DNA of 64,000 bases from positions 5,968,036 to 6,032,035 of the forward strand of contig JAQFVV010006231.1 of assembly GCA_028023455.1 (NCBI GenBank), read 5' to 3'. Below are positions 51,001-60,102 of the stretch, piece by piece; positions within the stretch are counted from its first letter, which is position 1; the number at the start of each line of letters is the position of its first letter. A program made the translations under genes and the position numbers. Under the pieces are notes generated by a model, which was given only the letters and a program-made list of their open reading frames with translations, was not told the origin of the DNA and did not search any database. The DNA is from Epiperipatus broadwayi. Taxonomy: Eukaryota > Onychophora > Udeonychophora > Euonychophora > Peripatidae.

Positions 51001-54000
51001 TCAGAAAAGTAATTTTAAAATTAAATCTATAAAGTAATCCTGTATAAGTTACACTGATGATGGCATACTATTAAAGATATTTTTAACAGTTTATGCAACT
51101 TTTTTTTTACATCCTGAAACAAATTTTCTACTTCCATTCAAATTTTATTAAAAATATCAATAAGGTAAAAATAAGTTTGATCTGCTTTTTGCTTCATTCT
51201 GTGTATACTTTTATAACAAACAGTATAAACATTTTTTGAACCACTGCAATTTTGTGAAATTAACAAAGTTATCAAAAAATGTTGCATAAATGATTCTTTA
51301 TCGACAAGGTTATTTGGATTGTTGAGTTTTATTGATAAAGAAACAATAATAAAGACAGAAAAACAAAAGTCAGAAATTAAAAATTTAACTATAAAAATTA
51401 AAATCTGTATTTGGCATTTCTGTGTTAGCTATTAAAACACAATATTTTGGTTAACAATTTATAAAGAAAAACATAATTTTGCTGATTATGCTTTTTTTAA
51501 AACGGAAAAAAAAAACTTATGGAAATTAAGTGATTTTAATGAATTAAATAATTTGTTTAAAGCTTAAAAGAAATGTTGTAAATGAAAGCATTGCAAAAAC
51601 AAAGCTTTCGTTTACAATATTTAGTTTGTTTCATATTTTGATTCATAACAATAAAATGTAATTGTTTCCTCCTTTATCTCATCTTATTGCACACTACTGA
51701 TATATGTATATGCAAATAATTGCATATATATATATTGGCTTTCTTGATCAATAATGATTGCAGTTTGATATTGTAAAAAAGTGCAGATAAACCATTGATA
51801 GTGATCCCTCCCTCATCTTACAACTTATTAATAAAAAAGATTAGTTGTATTTTAATTTTATGTCTGTAATAAAATTTGTTTAATCGTACACCCCCTAACT
51901 ATCATTTATTGTCATAATGCATTATATTACGAATTGTACACACAAAGATTAAACAAACTATTTTCAATACAATTTTTAATAATATATAATTAAATAACAA
52001 AATTGATAACAGTTTAAATCTTGAAAAAAATAAAAATAAACGTTCACTACTCACTAATATACATGCATGAGCCTGATGATAGTAAGAAGGATGCATATTG
52101 CTGAATCTTTCTTGACCAGCTGTATCCCAAAAATCTTCCAAGTCAAATATAAAAAAAATTGTTTAAAATAAACATATTCAATAATGTAAAATCATAATAA
52201 AATATAAAGCAAAAATAAATCATATAGTTTTGATGATAATAATTATAAAAATAATGCAGAATTAATGAAATAATTCGTAATAAAACTGATTCCAAAAGCA
52301 GTTCCCTTCATGTATTCTAGAGCCATCAACTCCCAAACCAGATTCTAGCTTTTATCCTCATTAATAAGAATTAGTATTCAAAACAAGAACTAATGCACTT
52401 GTATATTTTGTAGCCACCTTTTACTCCTTTATATTATACAAATTAATAATAATTTTAGTAATAAAAAATCTTAAGCTTGGATAATTATATAGATCTGAGA
52501 TTAGATGAGTTTCTACATATTTCTAAGATTTCAGTTTAATGCCAACAGTAAACCCCTCCATATTCTTTATCTAGGAAAGTTAATACCAACAAAAATATCT
52601 TATGACATTCTTATATGCTTCCAAGAATATTCTCTTTATGCTATTCTTGAACCATTTAAGTTATGGATTCTAGATGGTATAGTGGTATAATATCTCCATT
52701 CTCAGAACAATTTCTGGTTTTTGTCTTCATCAGTGAGAACAAAATTCAAAGCTGGAATTAATAATGCATCTAATCATCTTTTACTCATATAATTCAAACT
52801 AATAATCTGAAATTCAGAAGACCACAAAGTTAGAGCACTATATCATCTGATGTCCAAGGATTACTCATGCTTCCAGTGGAGGATTCAAGAATATAGTAAA
52901 AAGAATTTCTCTTGGCAGTAAATGAGAAAATCATGATTTTATTGTTGGTATTCCATAGCTGACATAATACCGAGACCTTTAAATATATAGAAACTAACCT
53001 GGTTATATATATATATAAAACCTGGTTATAATTATATAGATGTGACTATCTATATAATTATACAAGTAAATTAACTTGGATTCAAAACAGGATTTTTTTA
53101 AATTTCAGACTATTAGCTTGAAAAATATAAAGGAGTAAAAGCTGTCTGCTAGAATTAATTCCTGCTTTGGATCCTAGTCCTCACAATGACAAAATCAAAA
53201 CCCAATCATTAGTCTGGAAATGGGGCTATTATATCACTATACCATCTAGTATACATGAATTACACAAGCTTCAAAATAGGATAAAGTATGCTTGGAAACA
53301 TATGTGATATCATTGTTAATAATTACTTAATTAAAAACTAATATAATTTACACATTTTCTTAATAGCCTGTTCTTAATACAAAAGTTTTATTTGATATGG
53401 ACTTGAAAAATCTCTTCAAGCAAAGTTTCACATCAATAATTTTTTTAATTATCTATTTTTGGAGACAGTTTTATAAAGAATAAAAATTGATGAATAAAAT
53501 CCTACTGGAATTAGATAAATCTAAGACATCATAACAGTACAGATAAGATAATTCAGTATTGTTGCCAATAGACTGAAGGCAAATAATCAATATATCAAAA
53601 ACAGAATGAATAAATGGAAAAATAAATTTAGCAATTTTCAATAAAACATAAAGATTGCAATCTGATACCTTTAAGTCTATCTGGTTTTGAAAATATATTA
53701 AATTTTATCAGGAGAATCTCAATGAATCTATACCTAATGATGCAGAGTAATAACAGTCACTCCACTGATATTTTATTAGAAAATCTTTTAATATATTAAT
53801 GGATCTTGGTAATCAAGATGAAGTCCATACATAAAAGGAGCACAGACTTTAAACATTAGTAAAAAAAAAATAGGACATTCCATAATCAGTTCAAAAAACT
53901 TCATCTATAAATGTCATTGTCATTTCAAAGAAAAGCGAAGAGATACATATTTTTCATAGTTATATCTTTTGATTCCAGATCTCTGAAACAATTGCAATAA

Positions 54001-57000
54001 ATATGTACACATTTTAGTGCCTTAGAAAAATCCCAAATTTTCATTCTATATGTTTCAAATAATTATTACTCTTAGTAAATTTTCACTGCCATTTGGCTAC
54101 TAATGACATTGTTGGTTATTTTACAGGGACTTAAGATTACAACCATCATCATTTAAATAGAAAATTAGCATTTCCTTTAGATGGTGCTTAGGAGATAAGT
54201 TAAAGAAATTAGACAAAATATGGAAAGACAAATATGGAAATAGTTTTTCACAAAGTCAGTTCTTAACTGTGTCTTAAGATGTTCATCCATCTCTTACATC
54301 ATAATTTACCTCAAAGCATTTACATCAAATCCACCATTATCATCATTTTCAACTATTATTGATTCACTGCAGGATGAAGTCTCTCTGAGTTTAATCCACT
54401 TTCTCCAATCTCTAGTCTCTCTTCTCCACATCATTCCAGCATACTTATTTCATCCATCCATTTCACATGTGGTTTCTTTCTAGTTCTTTTACACAATCTT
54501 GAAATCCAATTTAAGATTTCAACTATCCCTCTAGTATCACTTCTTTTATCAATATGTTCACCTCATCCCCATTTTAGTCTAATTATTTAAATAAGATCAG
54601 TAATACCTGTCTGTTCTGTTCCTCATGTATTATCATTTTCGATCAGTTCTTGTTACTCCAATATACATATCTCTATACTTTGTTGAATATGGTATGAAAT
54701 CTCTGTATTGCTCTCTTGTTAAGTGTCCAAATCTTAGACTCATAATTAAGAACTGGCAAACATATCTATTAAAAACCTTTCTTTTGAAACATATACATAT
54801 ATTCCCTTTTATTATTAAATTGTTCATATCAAAGACACTCCATCCAAGTGTAATTCTATGATTAATTTTATCCACTATATTTCCACCTATATTAATAATC
54901 GGACCAAAATATTTGTAATTTTTAACTTCTAATTTTTTTCTTTTGAAAAATTAGTCATTTTAACATTTATTTACCTTTAGTTCTACTTTCTAATTTTCAT
55001 CTGATAACTCTTGCAACATTGAAGCATTATTTGCAAAAATAATTACATCATCTATAAAATTAGCTGACTTAAATAATCTCTATTTATTTTCATTTTCTTG
55101 CAAAACTACTACAAAAAGTTTTGGAGATATGGAGTCACTCTGTCATACATCCTTCTCAATATTAATTTTCCTATTACCACTATGTAATCTAATCATTGTT
55201 GTTACATTGTGATAAATATTCTTCAGAATATTATAATATCCTGGGTTTATATTTTGGTAACTCAATGCTTTAATCATTAAAGAAATGCTTTTAGAATCAA
55301 ATGCCTTTTCAATATCTATAAATGCAAAGCATAATCACAACTAATATTCATTGGTCCTTTCTATAACTTTTTTCAATATTTGGATGTGATCCACTATGCT
55401 AAAATCCTTTTTAAATCCAGTTTCTTCTTTATGATTGATTAAATTTCAAATTTCGCTATAGATGAGTTGCAATTATTTTGGTAAAAATTTTGTATAAAAC
55501 TGATAAAAGACTGATAGATCTGAAATTTCTAATATCTTCTTTATCATCATTTTTAAATATCAATCTTAGTGCTGCATTCTTCCTATCATCTGTACACCTT
55601 TATCATTTAGACATCAAATTATGAATGGATTAATTAAAATATTAAGTCTTGCATGGAATAAAAAAAATTTAAGTTGAACATAAAAGACAGATGAATGAAA
55701 TATAATAAAGACTATGTATGCTAAATATATAAAAAATATATGATTCTATTAAGCAATTACCAATGATAATAATAAAATTATAATAATAAAATAACTAACA
55801 ACTTACCAACTAATACTTCTGTGTCATTAATCTTTGTTTCATATCTGAACATTGTTAAAGCATATGTTGAGAGTTGGTGTGGACGGCTTAATTAAGATAT
55901 GATTAAGGAAAAACAATAAAGTTAATTTATTTGAAGATGGAAGTATATATATAAATAATCCTTTTTTATAATTTATGTGCATGTATGCATATATTATAAA
56001 ACTACAATAGTTTTTTTTATTAATAAAAAGCTATGCAATGCAAATGATATATTTAAATAATAATAATAATTATTCTATAAAAAAATTTTTTTTAAAAACT
56101 ATAGTTTTTTATTATTATATTTATTAACAAAATGAAGTGTGCAGTTTACATTGCTGCATAAAAAGATGAATTGATAAGAAATTTTTATTATTTTTCTGTC
56201 ATTCTACTTATAGGATTTTTAATTTTGTTCAATTAGTCTAGACAGAAGAAAACAGAATATATTAATAAAATCAAAAGGTAAGCAGTTTTTTGACTCAAAA
56301 TCTATAAACATGTTGGAAAATCAGTCGCAGTTGTTAATTCTTAAAAATTGCTGTGTAGAATATAGATAGTAGATATATATTAGTTATAAAGTTGCATTAA
56401 CCATAACAAAATTCTGTAATCAGATACAATATACAAACAAATAAAACACAATAATGCTAAAAAAAAAAAAAAAGGAATTTATGAATAGCCACACTGACAG
56501 AAGTAAGCAGAAAACCTGAAGACATTATAAATTAAAATATAATATCATGTTTGTATAGAGGTATCTCAAATAATGAAAAATTTGAATAAATGATAAATTC
56601 AGAAATCAAATTTACTTTGAAAATATAAAAATGTAAATAAAAATAAGAGATTTTTAAAATCATAATTGAAGTGATATATATATTTAATAAAAATATTTAC
56701 AAATATTTATCATGTATCTTGATTTTGAATAAGTGTGCTTTAGATATATCATCTACTATGAAATATCATCTTATTGTCATTAATACTGCATTTAGGGAAA
56801 ATTAATCTTTCTATTAACTTTGTAAATAGCAAACGCTTTTTGAATACCTAATATCTATAAGTGTCTGCATTTAGAAATCCACTTCCATTTTATAATTTCC
56901 AGGATTAATCAAAATCTTATGAACAGTTACCCCAGAAATATATTTAACATGCGAAACTAAAAAAATTTTTAGAGTGAATAAACTTTGGAAATGTTTTTAA

Positions 57001-58313
57001 TCTTATTAAAAACATAAAGAAAAATATCAAAAGAGTATGATAAATTAGCATAGAGAATAAGTATTAATAAAATGAATTTATGCTATGACCAGATCATGAA
57101 ATAATTTCTTGATTTTCTCAATGGTTAAGATTGTACTGTATGTATTCTATTTGGAAATAATTTTCTTTACAGCATTTTCAGAAATATCTATTGCAATCTT
57201 GAGTAATTAATAAATACTGAATTGTTATTAATGATATTGTATCTATTTCCAGTGTTATCCCCAGATTAGTTTTTAGCTTATGGCCTTCATCAGTAAAAAG
57301 CTTGGGTTTGAATTTGATGCCCTTGAATCTCTTAAACCTAATGCCCCTCTCATCCAGAAGCCATCTTTTATTCTTTCTCTTTTTTTAACCATCAAGCTAA
57401 TAATCATAAATATAAATTCCAAAACACGTTAATGTTTTGGTTCTTATAAGATGAGATGAATATATGATGTTTGTTGGTTTATTTGCACAACTGTTAATAT
57501 AATTTTGATTTAAACATGTTTCATTCTATAAAAATATTAACATAACTCTATAAAATATTTTATACATTTGTAAATGTGTGTGTGCATGTGGTCAGAATGC
57601 TTTCAGTTGATTCTCTTGACTTTAGACTCTTGGTCTAACAACTGGAGTTTGCTCAAAAAAAAATTCACGTTTAAGCAAAAATATAATAGTTATATATTTA
57701 ATAATATATACATTTAGTTAATTGATCATTTATATAAATAGAAAAAAAAACTCTTTTGGATGCATTTACTAGTATGTCTTATTATGTTTTCTTTTATTAC
57801 AAGGAGTGTTAGCCCCTTTAGCCAACTTCTAATAATTTAAGCCTTAGTATATGTCTATATTATATACACGTGTGGACACATTAAAAGCATAAGCTAAACT
57901 AATCAATAAATATATTACTTTCTTGGCTGTCTGCTTGAGTTTTGGATTTGGGGTAATTTTGATTATATCACATACACATATAAAAACATATTATTAAAAT
58001 TAATTTATAAAGAAATTAAATATTGATTACAAATTATCTTATATTTTAATTAGTCTGCTTCAGTTAATTTAATAAAAATATCAATAACTTTAAATAGTGA
58101 AAGTATATGGCAAATTTTGATAATATTAATAACTTCAATGTTTATCTGCAATTTGAAACTATGACAGAGAAATTTTTTTCAAGATTTTTAATTTATTATA
58201 TAAAATGTTTTCATATATTTTTTTGATAATTAATAATGTGTCATATCTCACCTTACCTTCAAATAATGAACTAGTTCAGATTCCTTTTTATCTAGATCAG
58301 ATTGAGCACTCAT
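27041..58313 (-). CDS. RABL2: RABL2 small GTPase gene (whole span, 7 exons recognised)
   Basis: The spliced minus-strand product matches RABL2 (Rab-like 2), a GTPase that works with the intraflagellar transport machinery at the base of cilia and flagella. Visible in order: an N-terminal exon, switch I/beta2 (QLSTYALTMFRYETK), the G3 box (FWDTAGQERF), VFDV..KITYKNLPDWY, the G4 box NKID, the G5 region VSASDGTNVVK, and the C-terminal helix ending DFMDEIMKELE. There is no C-terminal prenylation cysteine motif, as is usual for RABL2. Joined exons give roughly 170 residues to ELE. The shortfall against the usual length of about 200 to this point equals one exon of about 29 residues, which would carry the P-loop. 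That exon is not visible between 58256 and 55887. All introns have GT-AG ends. I am sure of the family; the first and last exons are less certain. Confidence 0.93.
28153..28236 (-). CDS. RABL2: RABL2 exon: C-terminal helix
   Basis: An 84-nt phase-0 exon encoding LFQDSIKAALSYKNNS followed by TDFMDEIMKELE, then donor gtaata. It is equivalent to LFNDAI..AVSYK..S.DFMDEI.QELE of RABL2, helix alpha5 and the start of the acidic tail. It lies just downstream in transcription of a 3-kb nested transposon insertion in the preceding intron. Confidence 0.93.
28850..30660. repeat. higher-order tandem repeat inside the TIR transposon
   Basis: A short unit containing acatttgattgccgacaaca and attattgggagaaggggtg recurs about ten times between 29100 and 30610. 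A longer unit with gggacaataatagttgttg and ggtgtatgttcaaatagtaa recurs at about 28900, 29330, 29850 and 30245, spacing 395-520 bases, so there are about four higher-order repeats with internal expansion. Confidence 0.8.
30809..31072 (-). pseudogene. unassigned short ORF inside the TIR transposon
   Basis: Minus-strand frame open from about 31072 (IDVLLLFNNLNSVVIVSR..) to the stop at 30811-30809. It has no ATG in the conserved-looking part; the segment SLLNSRLGWGSVKFLND.. to RWELPDTEAGTRIFLQQ has balanced composition unlike its AT-rich surroundings. It looks like a piece of real protein, perhaps a transposase or captured host exon, but I do not recognise the family. Confidence 0.35.
31255..31400. 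repeat. subterminal palindromic repeats of the TIR transposon
   Basis: About two and a half units of roughly 52 bp, each with acttaactccgagttaac and a ctttctag..tagaaag hairpin. Such subterminal arrays often bind transposase. Confidence 0.65.
31765..31848 (-). CDS. RABL2: candidate alternative RABL2 terminal exon, cut by a MITE
   Basis: From an acceptor (attaaaag) this frame reads FCDEIYKTSELEDEV then NNSNDEAKFDNM and TAA. Exon 32131-32034 ends in phase 0 (..NVVK) and could join it directly. F-x-DEI-x-K..ELE echoes the FMDEIMKELE end of exon 28236-28153, and the rest is acidic like a RABL2 tail. The stop TAA (31767-31765) is formed by the TA target site (31767-31766) plus the first base of the MITE at 28694-31765. 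It may be a diverged duplicate exon, an alternative 3' end, or a chance open frame. Confidence 0.35.
   Translation of the reverse strand, partial: FCDEIYKTSELEDEVNNSNDEAKFDNM
32034..32131 (-). CDS. RABL2: RABL2 exon: G5 region
   Basis: A 98-nt exon, acceptor gatcag and donor gtaaat. It encodes (V)DFKVTEKNFNFAKKHNMP followed by FYFVSASDGTNVVK. The NFAKK helix and VSA(S/A)DGTNVVK (the G5 SAx motif) match RABL2 almost residue for residue. It ends on a codon boundary, so it can splice to either the exon at 28236 or the alternative exon at 31848. Confidence 0.95.
32421..32892. repeat. direct duplication of about 85 bp
   Basis: The block ggatgttgttatattgagtg..gaaattgtataaag..gatattatattgggaac occurs at 32421-32507 and at 32804-32892, nearly identical, about 300 bases apart. 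Confidence 0.8.
33980..34900 (+). pseudogene. possible very old LINE fragment
   Basis: One frame reads CLLNAQKACDKMES near 34010-34050 (compare D-QKAFD in RT motif A); near 34405 another reads FYADNEPKKL (compare YADD). Spacing and order fit an RT, but the matches are short and in AT-rich DNA, so chance is possible. Confidence 0.25.
35425..35530 (+). repeat. SINE-like fragment with B-box-like motif
   Basis: gcatgcattgctaaaccacc, then gactgggtttcaagtcctaa, reminiscent of the internal Pol III B box. No full tRNA fold. Confidence 0.3.
35866..36210 (+). repeat. SINE-like repeat with internal 22-bp duplication
   Basis: Less A+T-rich segment beginning atgcgctggaccccctgatt. It contains ccagctatataacatatgat and ccagctatataacatacggt in tandem and a B-box-like aactgggtttgattctcaaa. 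The open frame at 36009-36206 is within this repeat and not a gene. Confidence 0.45.
37200..39780. other. compositional island, possible LTR-type element
   Basis: Markedly less A+T-rich than the flanks. It includes a purine tract taagaggggggg (37622-37633), a TATA-like gtataaaaaagg at 37642-37653, and several 60-75 codon frames on both strands without domains. At 39597 there is a gccggcgcgg block. A purine tract before a TATA-like sequence resembles the 3' end of an LTR element, but I found no matching LTR pair or pol domain. Confidence 0.35.
38766..38925. ncRNA. candidate structured RNA, multibranch fold
   Basis: TTAGTTCGG (38801-38809) pairs with CCGAACTAA (38917-38925), and ACAGCC (38810-38815) with GGCTGT (38903-38908), leaving an 8-nt bulge. 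Inside are two hairpins: GGGATAATGA with TCATTCCC (38827-38836, 38846-38853) and CTGGA with TCCAG (38871-38875, 38885-38889). A separate hairpin GATAAGAT/ATCTTATC (38766-38773, 38789-38796) lies just upstream. No known RNA family is recognised and the strand is unknown. Confidence 0.35.
40647..40866. mobile_element. palindromic MITE, about 220 bp
   Basis: Arms of about 100 bases (from aattaataaagtaatccac; inner part tagacttgttataaaacaat and ggaaattgcagg) with a short loop around 40755-40772. A few mismatches separate the arms. Fold-back structure without coding capacity, inside the RABL2 intron between 41503 and 32131 on the minus strand's upstream side (52055 to 41614 is the neighbouring intron). 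Confidence 0.8.
41503..41614 (-). CDS. RABL2: RABL2 exon: alpha3 to G4 box
   Basis: A 112-nt exon, acceptor ttttag and donor gtaatt. It encodes VFDVTRKITYKNLPDWYKEL, then REYRPEIPCLCAANKID. NKID is the G4 guanine-specificity motif in the usual RABL2 form. The exon starts in phase 0, directly joining the ACIL of the previous exon to VFD, and ends one base into a Val codon completed by the next exon. Confidence 0.95.
43180..44270 (+). pseudogene. decayed LINE in RABL2 intron
   Basis: At 43215-43260 one frame reads ITKDAVKDLKKSTSIDIV, matching the LINE segment before the RT core (..V..ALK.LK..KA.GIDG). At 44025-44110 another reads RETPMDTEEQQRFRCAVAF then KKLKKIGY, matching the post-thumb region with alternating basic residues (..I..R...A..AF.KL). 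The plus-strand order agrees with one LINE copy; the RT core between them is unreadable. Confidence 0.45.
45523..45594 (+). ncRNA. hammerhead motif, family A (degenerate)
   Basis: ATGATGATCT, ATCAA, CTGACGA (45541-45547 region), stem II GTGCT-GGTTT-GGTAC, AAAA instead of GAAA, ATACAGATA, GTGG. Two core changes make activity unlikely. A tRNA-like tail follows at 45630-45720. Confidence 0.5.
45595..45720 (+). repeat. SINE tail following hammerhead, family A
   Basis: gtggtcatgtgtatcac, gaatagctaaagggatcttg and a B-box-like tgttcaagtctcttc in the same order and spacing as the copy at 60610-60745. Confidence 0.5.
45862..45938 (+). repeat. tRNA-Val-like SINE head or tRNA pseudogene
   Basis: attggtggtcgagaggtcag has an A-box-like start; CTGC-TTTACAA-GCAG would be an anticodon arm with UAC (Val); gcgggttcgcttcctgg has a TTCG B-box core. 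The T arm does not fold with a standard 7-nt loop and there is no acceptor stem match, so I do not call a functional tRNA. Confidence 0.5.
48154..48679 (+). mobile_element. Penelope-like element fragment, GIY-YIG domain
   Basis: Frame from 48154 to 48516 ends with HQIVYKIKCNKAYYKYAYC, then REMRANLFKRLTQHNYLYNR, then, after a shift, EQQSGHKFDLSKVDVIC and KKVKEEWTIAKAKFAINKK. This matches the VYNI-C..YYG..R-L..RL.QH..YN layout of the GIY-YIG part of the element at 21499-21966. The YYG motif is lost. RT is absent. Old, inactive fragment in a RABL2 intron. Confidence 0.7.
48884..48935 (-). ncRNA. hammerhead ribozyme, family B (intact core, copy b)
   Basis: Minus strand: CTCA, CTGATGA (48926-48920), AAGC-CACAA-GCTA as stem II, GAAA, palindromic ACTAGT, a U at the scission position (GUU triplet, break between 48897 and 48896), then TGGGGATATC. 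CTCA pairs with TGGG to form stem I. All catalytic bases are present. Confidence 0.75.
48984..49036 (+). ncRNA. hammerhead motif, family B (degenerate, copy c)
   Basis: CTCCTCA, CTGATGA (48996-49002), AATCCATAAGCTA, AACT in place of GAAA, CTAGTC (scission would follow 49025), AGGGAG. It lies in inverted orientation 60 bases from the intact copy at 48884-48935. GAAA is lost. Confidence 0.55.
52055..52134 (-). CDS. RABL2: RABL2 exon: G3 box and switch II
   Basis: An 80-nt exon encoding (D)FWDTAGQERFSNMHPSYYH followed by QAHACIL. WDTAGQE is the G3 motif that coordinates the gamma phosphate and provides the catalytic Gln. QSMHASYYHKAHACI is the corresponding family sequence. The acceptor is ttggaag and the donor gtgagt; the exon ends on a codon boundary. 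The reading frame continues open past the donor for a while, but that intronic tail is not protein. Confidence 0.95.
52322..52380 (-). ncRNA. hammerhead motif, family B (degenerate, copy g)
   Basis: Minus strand: ATTAATGAGG replaces CTGATGA, then ATAAAAGCTA, GAAT, CTGGTT and TGGGAG. It is recognisable only by comparison with better copies. Confidence 0.45.
52690..52750 (-). ncRNA. hammerhead ribozyme motif, family B (core intact, copy h)
   Basis: Minus strand: TCTCA, CTGATGA, AGACAAAAACCA, GAAA, TTGTTC, break between 52705 and 52704, TGAGA. Stem I (TCTCA/TGAGA) is perfect over 5 bp. Stem II is poorly paired. The plus strand just before it carries an A-box-like gatggtatagtggtataata. Confidence 0.6.
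53165..53260 (+). ncRNA. hammerhead motif, family B (degenerate, copy i)
   Basis: CCTCA, CAATGACA in place of CTGATGA, AAATC, GTC (scission would follow 53214), TGG and a ggggctattatatc tail. The adjacent minus-strand gatggtatagtgatataata matches the A-box-like block beside copy h. Confidence 0.4.
54280..55650 (-). pseudogene. decayed RTE-like LINE
   Basis: Minus-strand RT remains in canonical order: RNFRSISLLS near 55530 (across frames); FKKDFSIVDHIQILKK near 55420; AFIDIEKAFDSKS near 55310; SDSISPKLF near 55130-55105 (the Q-D-SPKLF motif B); NFIDDVIIFANN near 55060-55030 (the ADD motif with Ile-Asp-Asp); and DKINHRITLGWSVF..KRKVFN near 54870-54760, the typical RTE C-terminus. No endonuclease. 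Many stops. It lies in the intron just downstream of exon 55886-55807. Confidence 0.75.
55807..55886 (-). CDS. RABL2: RABL2 exon: switch I and beta2
   Basis: An 80-nt exon between an acceptor (aattaag) and a donor (gtaagt). It encodes RPHQLSTYALTMFRYETK followed by INDTEVLV. QLSTYALT is the hallmark effector-loop sequence of RABL2. The exon starts with one base completing a codon (the expected Y/F of the DGY motif) and ends one base into the Asp codon that the next exon completes. Confidence 0.92.
57250..57305 (-). ncRNA. hammerhead motif, family B (copy a)
   Basis: Minus strand: TTTTTA, CTGATGA (57293-57287), AGGCCATAAGCTA, AAAA instead of GAAA, CTAATC, TGGGGATAAC, break between 57264 and 57263. 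One core base changed. It sits in the RABL2 first intron. Confidence 0.55.
58257..58313 (-). CDS. RABL2: RABL2 probable first coding exon
   Basis: Reading down from ATG at 58313 this gives 19 codons, MSAQSDLDKKESELVHYLK, then a strong donor (AAG followed by gtaagg). Length, acidic and lysine-rich character and phase-0 end suit the RABL2 N-terminus just before the beta1/P-loop segment. N-termini in this family are poorly conserved, so the call rests on the ATG, the donor and the position upstream of the certain exons. Confidence 0.55.
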
Positions 58314-58523
58314 TATTATGAACATATGCATTTACAGATAGATGATGCATAGCCAATGGCAAGAACAGGTCAATAGGCAATGATGCTCACTGAATCTGAA
58401 AGTTTTCATTAAGGATGGAAATATAATCAGTCTTTTTGAAGGTAAGGTCAGAGAACTAGTCACAAAGCTGAAAGACAGAATCATCATTCTCTCTAACAAC
58501 AAATGGTCACACAGTCCTCCCAA

Positions 58524-58868
58524 AGAACTACTATCAAACATGAATTACAGTATATACATTCTCCAGAGAACTACTGTCAAACCTAAATGGCAGTATTCAC
58601 ATTCTCTAGACAATAGCTATCAAAGCTAAACAGTTGATGCAGCAAGGCAAGTTCATGTTCAGGACTGGAAGCTGCTAGAATCAAACATCGGCACAAGACA
58701 AGCTGCCATAGTATAGCTGAAGTACCTATTCAGAAAGCAGGTTGGCCAAATACAACTGGAAGTAGTAGGAAATCTATAAGGGCATATGCAGTCCCTTCTT
58801 CTGTAGTTCATCTCAGAACTAGGAGCTATACTTCAGTAGTTCATCTCAGAACTAGGAGCTATACCTCA
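58524..58868. repeat. two short tandem repeats upstream of RABL2
   Basis: A unit of about 43 bp (agaactactgtcaaac, then cagtattcacattctc) occurs about 2.3 times at 58524-58625. A 33-bp unit beginning gtagttcatctcagaactag occurs twice at 58803-58835 and 58836-58868. The intervening segment is less A+T-rich and not recognised. RABL2 promoter elements may be near, but none is identifiable. Confidence 0.7.
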
Positions 58869-60025
58869 CTAACAGTAGCAGGGAAAGTATAATCAATGTA
58901 AATGTATTGTAAATATGAGTGTATATTTGTAATCATGTTTCACTAATATATATATATATATATTATAAAACATTTACCTGGGTTTATGTTTATATATAAT
59001 CCAGACTAAACACAACAGTAAGTAATGCTACATAATGTTATATACAATCATCAGATATTTAGTAATTACTGATAATTATGGAAATTGTTACCTTTTGGTA
59101 TAAATAAACTCAGATTCATTGATTTTAATTCATGAACATATAATCTAAGCTTACTATGACTCAAGAATACTTCCAATAATGGAGGATGATGTATCAAACT
59201 ATTTAATGAATCATATACCAGCTTCGGACATTCTTGATGACAATTAGTCTTATAATATCAATCAACTATAATATAAAGAAAATGTATTTGTTTATGAAGT
59301 TATCAGCAGTAACTTCATTTATTTTGCAGCTAAATAAAAATATTATTCTGTATTTATACATAGAGGTACTTAACATATCAATCATCCTTCCAAACACTAT
59401 GTTTTTCAAGCAAGACATCTTGTGAACAAAGATAAAGTCTGAATTTCAAACAACACAATTCAAATATAAAGTTTGATAGAGTGATTGACATTTTATATTT
59501 GAATTTTTAGCTAGCTATATGCACCGAGTCTATAGAGATACATATATAAGATACTTTGTTTGTATTATAAATAAGTCTATTTTTCTAACATGTGTGTTCT
59601 ATACCAGTGATACATAACCTGTGAGTCATGACTCTTCAAGACTTATGAAGAATTTTTTGAGATTGTGGAATTCTCAAAAAATGTATGCATAATAATAAAA
59701 AAATGTAATTATAATAATGCATCTCATTTTTGTATTAACTAGCAGTAATTGCACTAGGAAATATTATTCATATTAACACAAATAATATTTATGTTCCATC
59801 ATAAAACACAACTAATAGCAGTGGGACTAGTTTAATTGAGCAGTTAGTCACACTAGGTGCACCTTGTTTCACCCATCATTTAATTCCCATCATTCCTGAG
59901 ATAAATAAACTAGTCTCAATGTGTGTTCTGCTTCTGCTTTTAAATTTTTTATTATGTTCATTTAGGTACTTTTTTTTTACATATTATTAATTATATATTT
60001 TATTATTTCTACAAAATAATTTTAT

Positions 60026-60102
60026 TATCTTTATAAATAACCACCAATATATGTATTTCATGCTAAACCAGCAATCATCAGTTGGTTCAGATTACCATCT
60101 CC
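60026..60102 (-). ncRNA. hammerhead ribozyme, family A, left arm
   Basis: Minus strand: AGATGGTAATCT, CCAA, CTGATGA, TTGCT-GGTTT-AGCAT, GAAA, TACATATA, TTGG. Stem I CCAA/TTGG and the core are complete; the first stem II pair is a U-U mismatch. Confidence 0.65.

Noticed and set aside
57825-57850. Possible RABL2 P-loop exon (gccaacttct on plus strand)
   Set aside because: The minus-strand reading gives EVG followed by a stop where Lys is needed; no GDSxVGKS.
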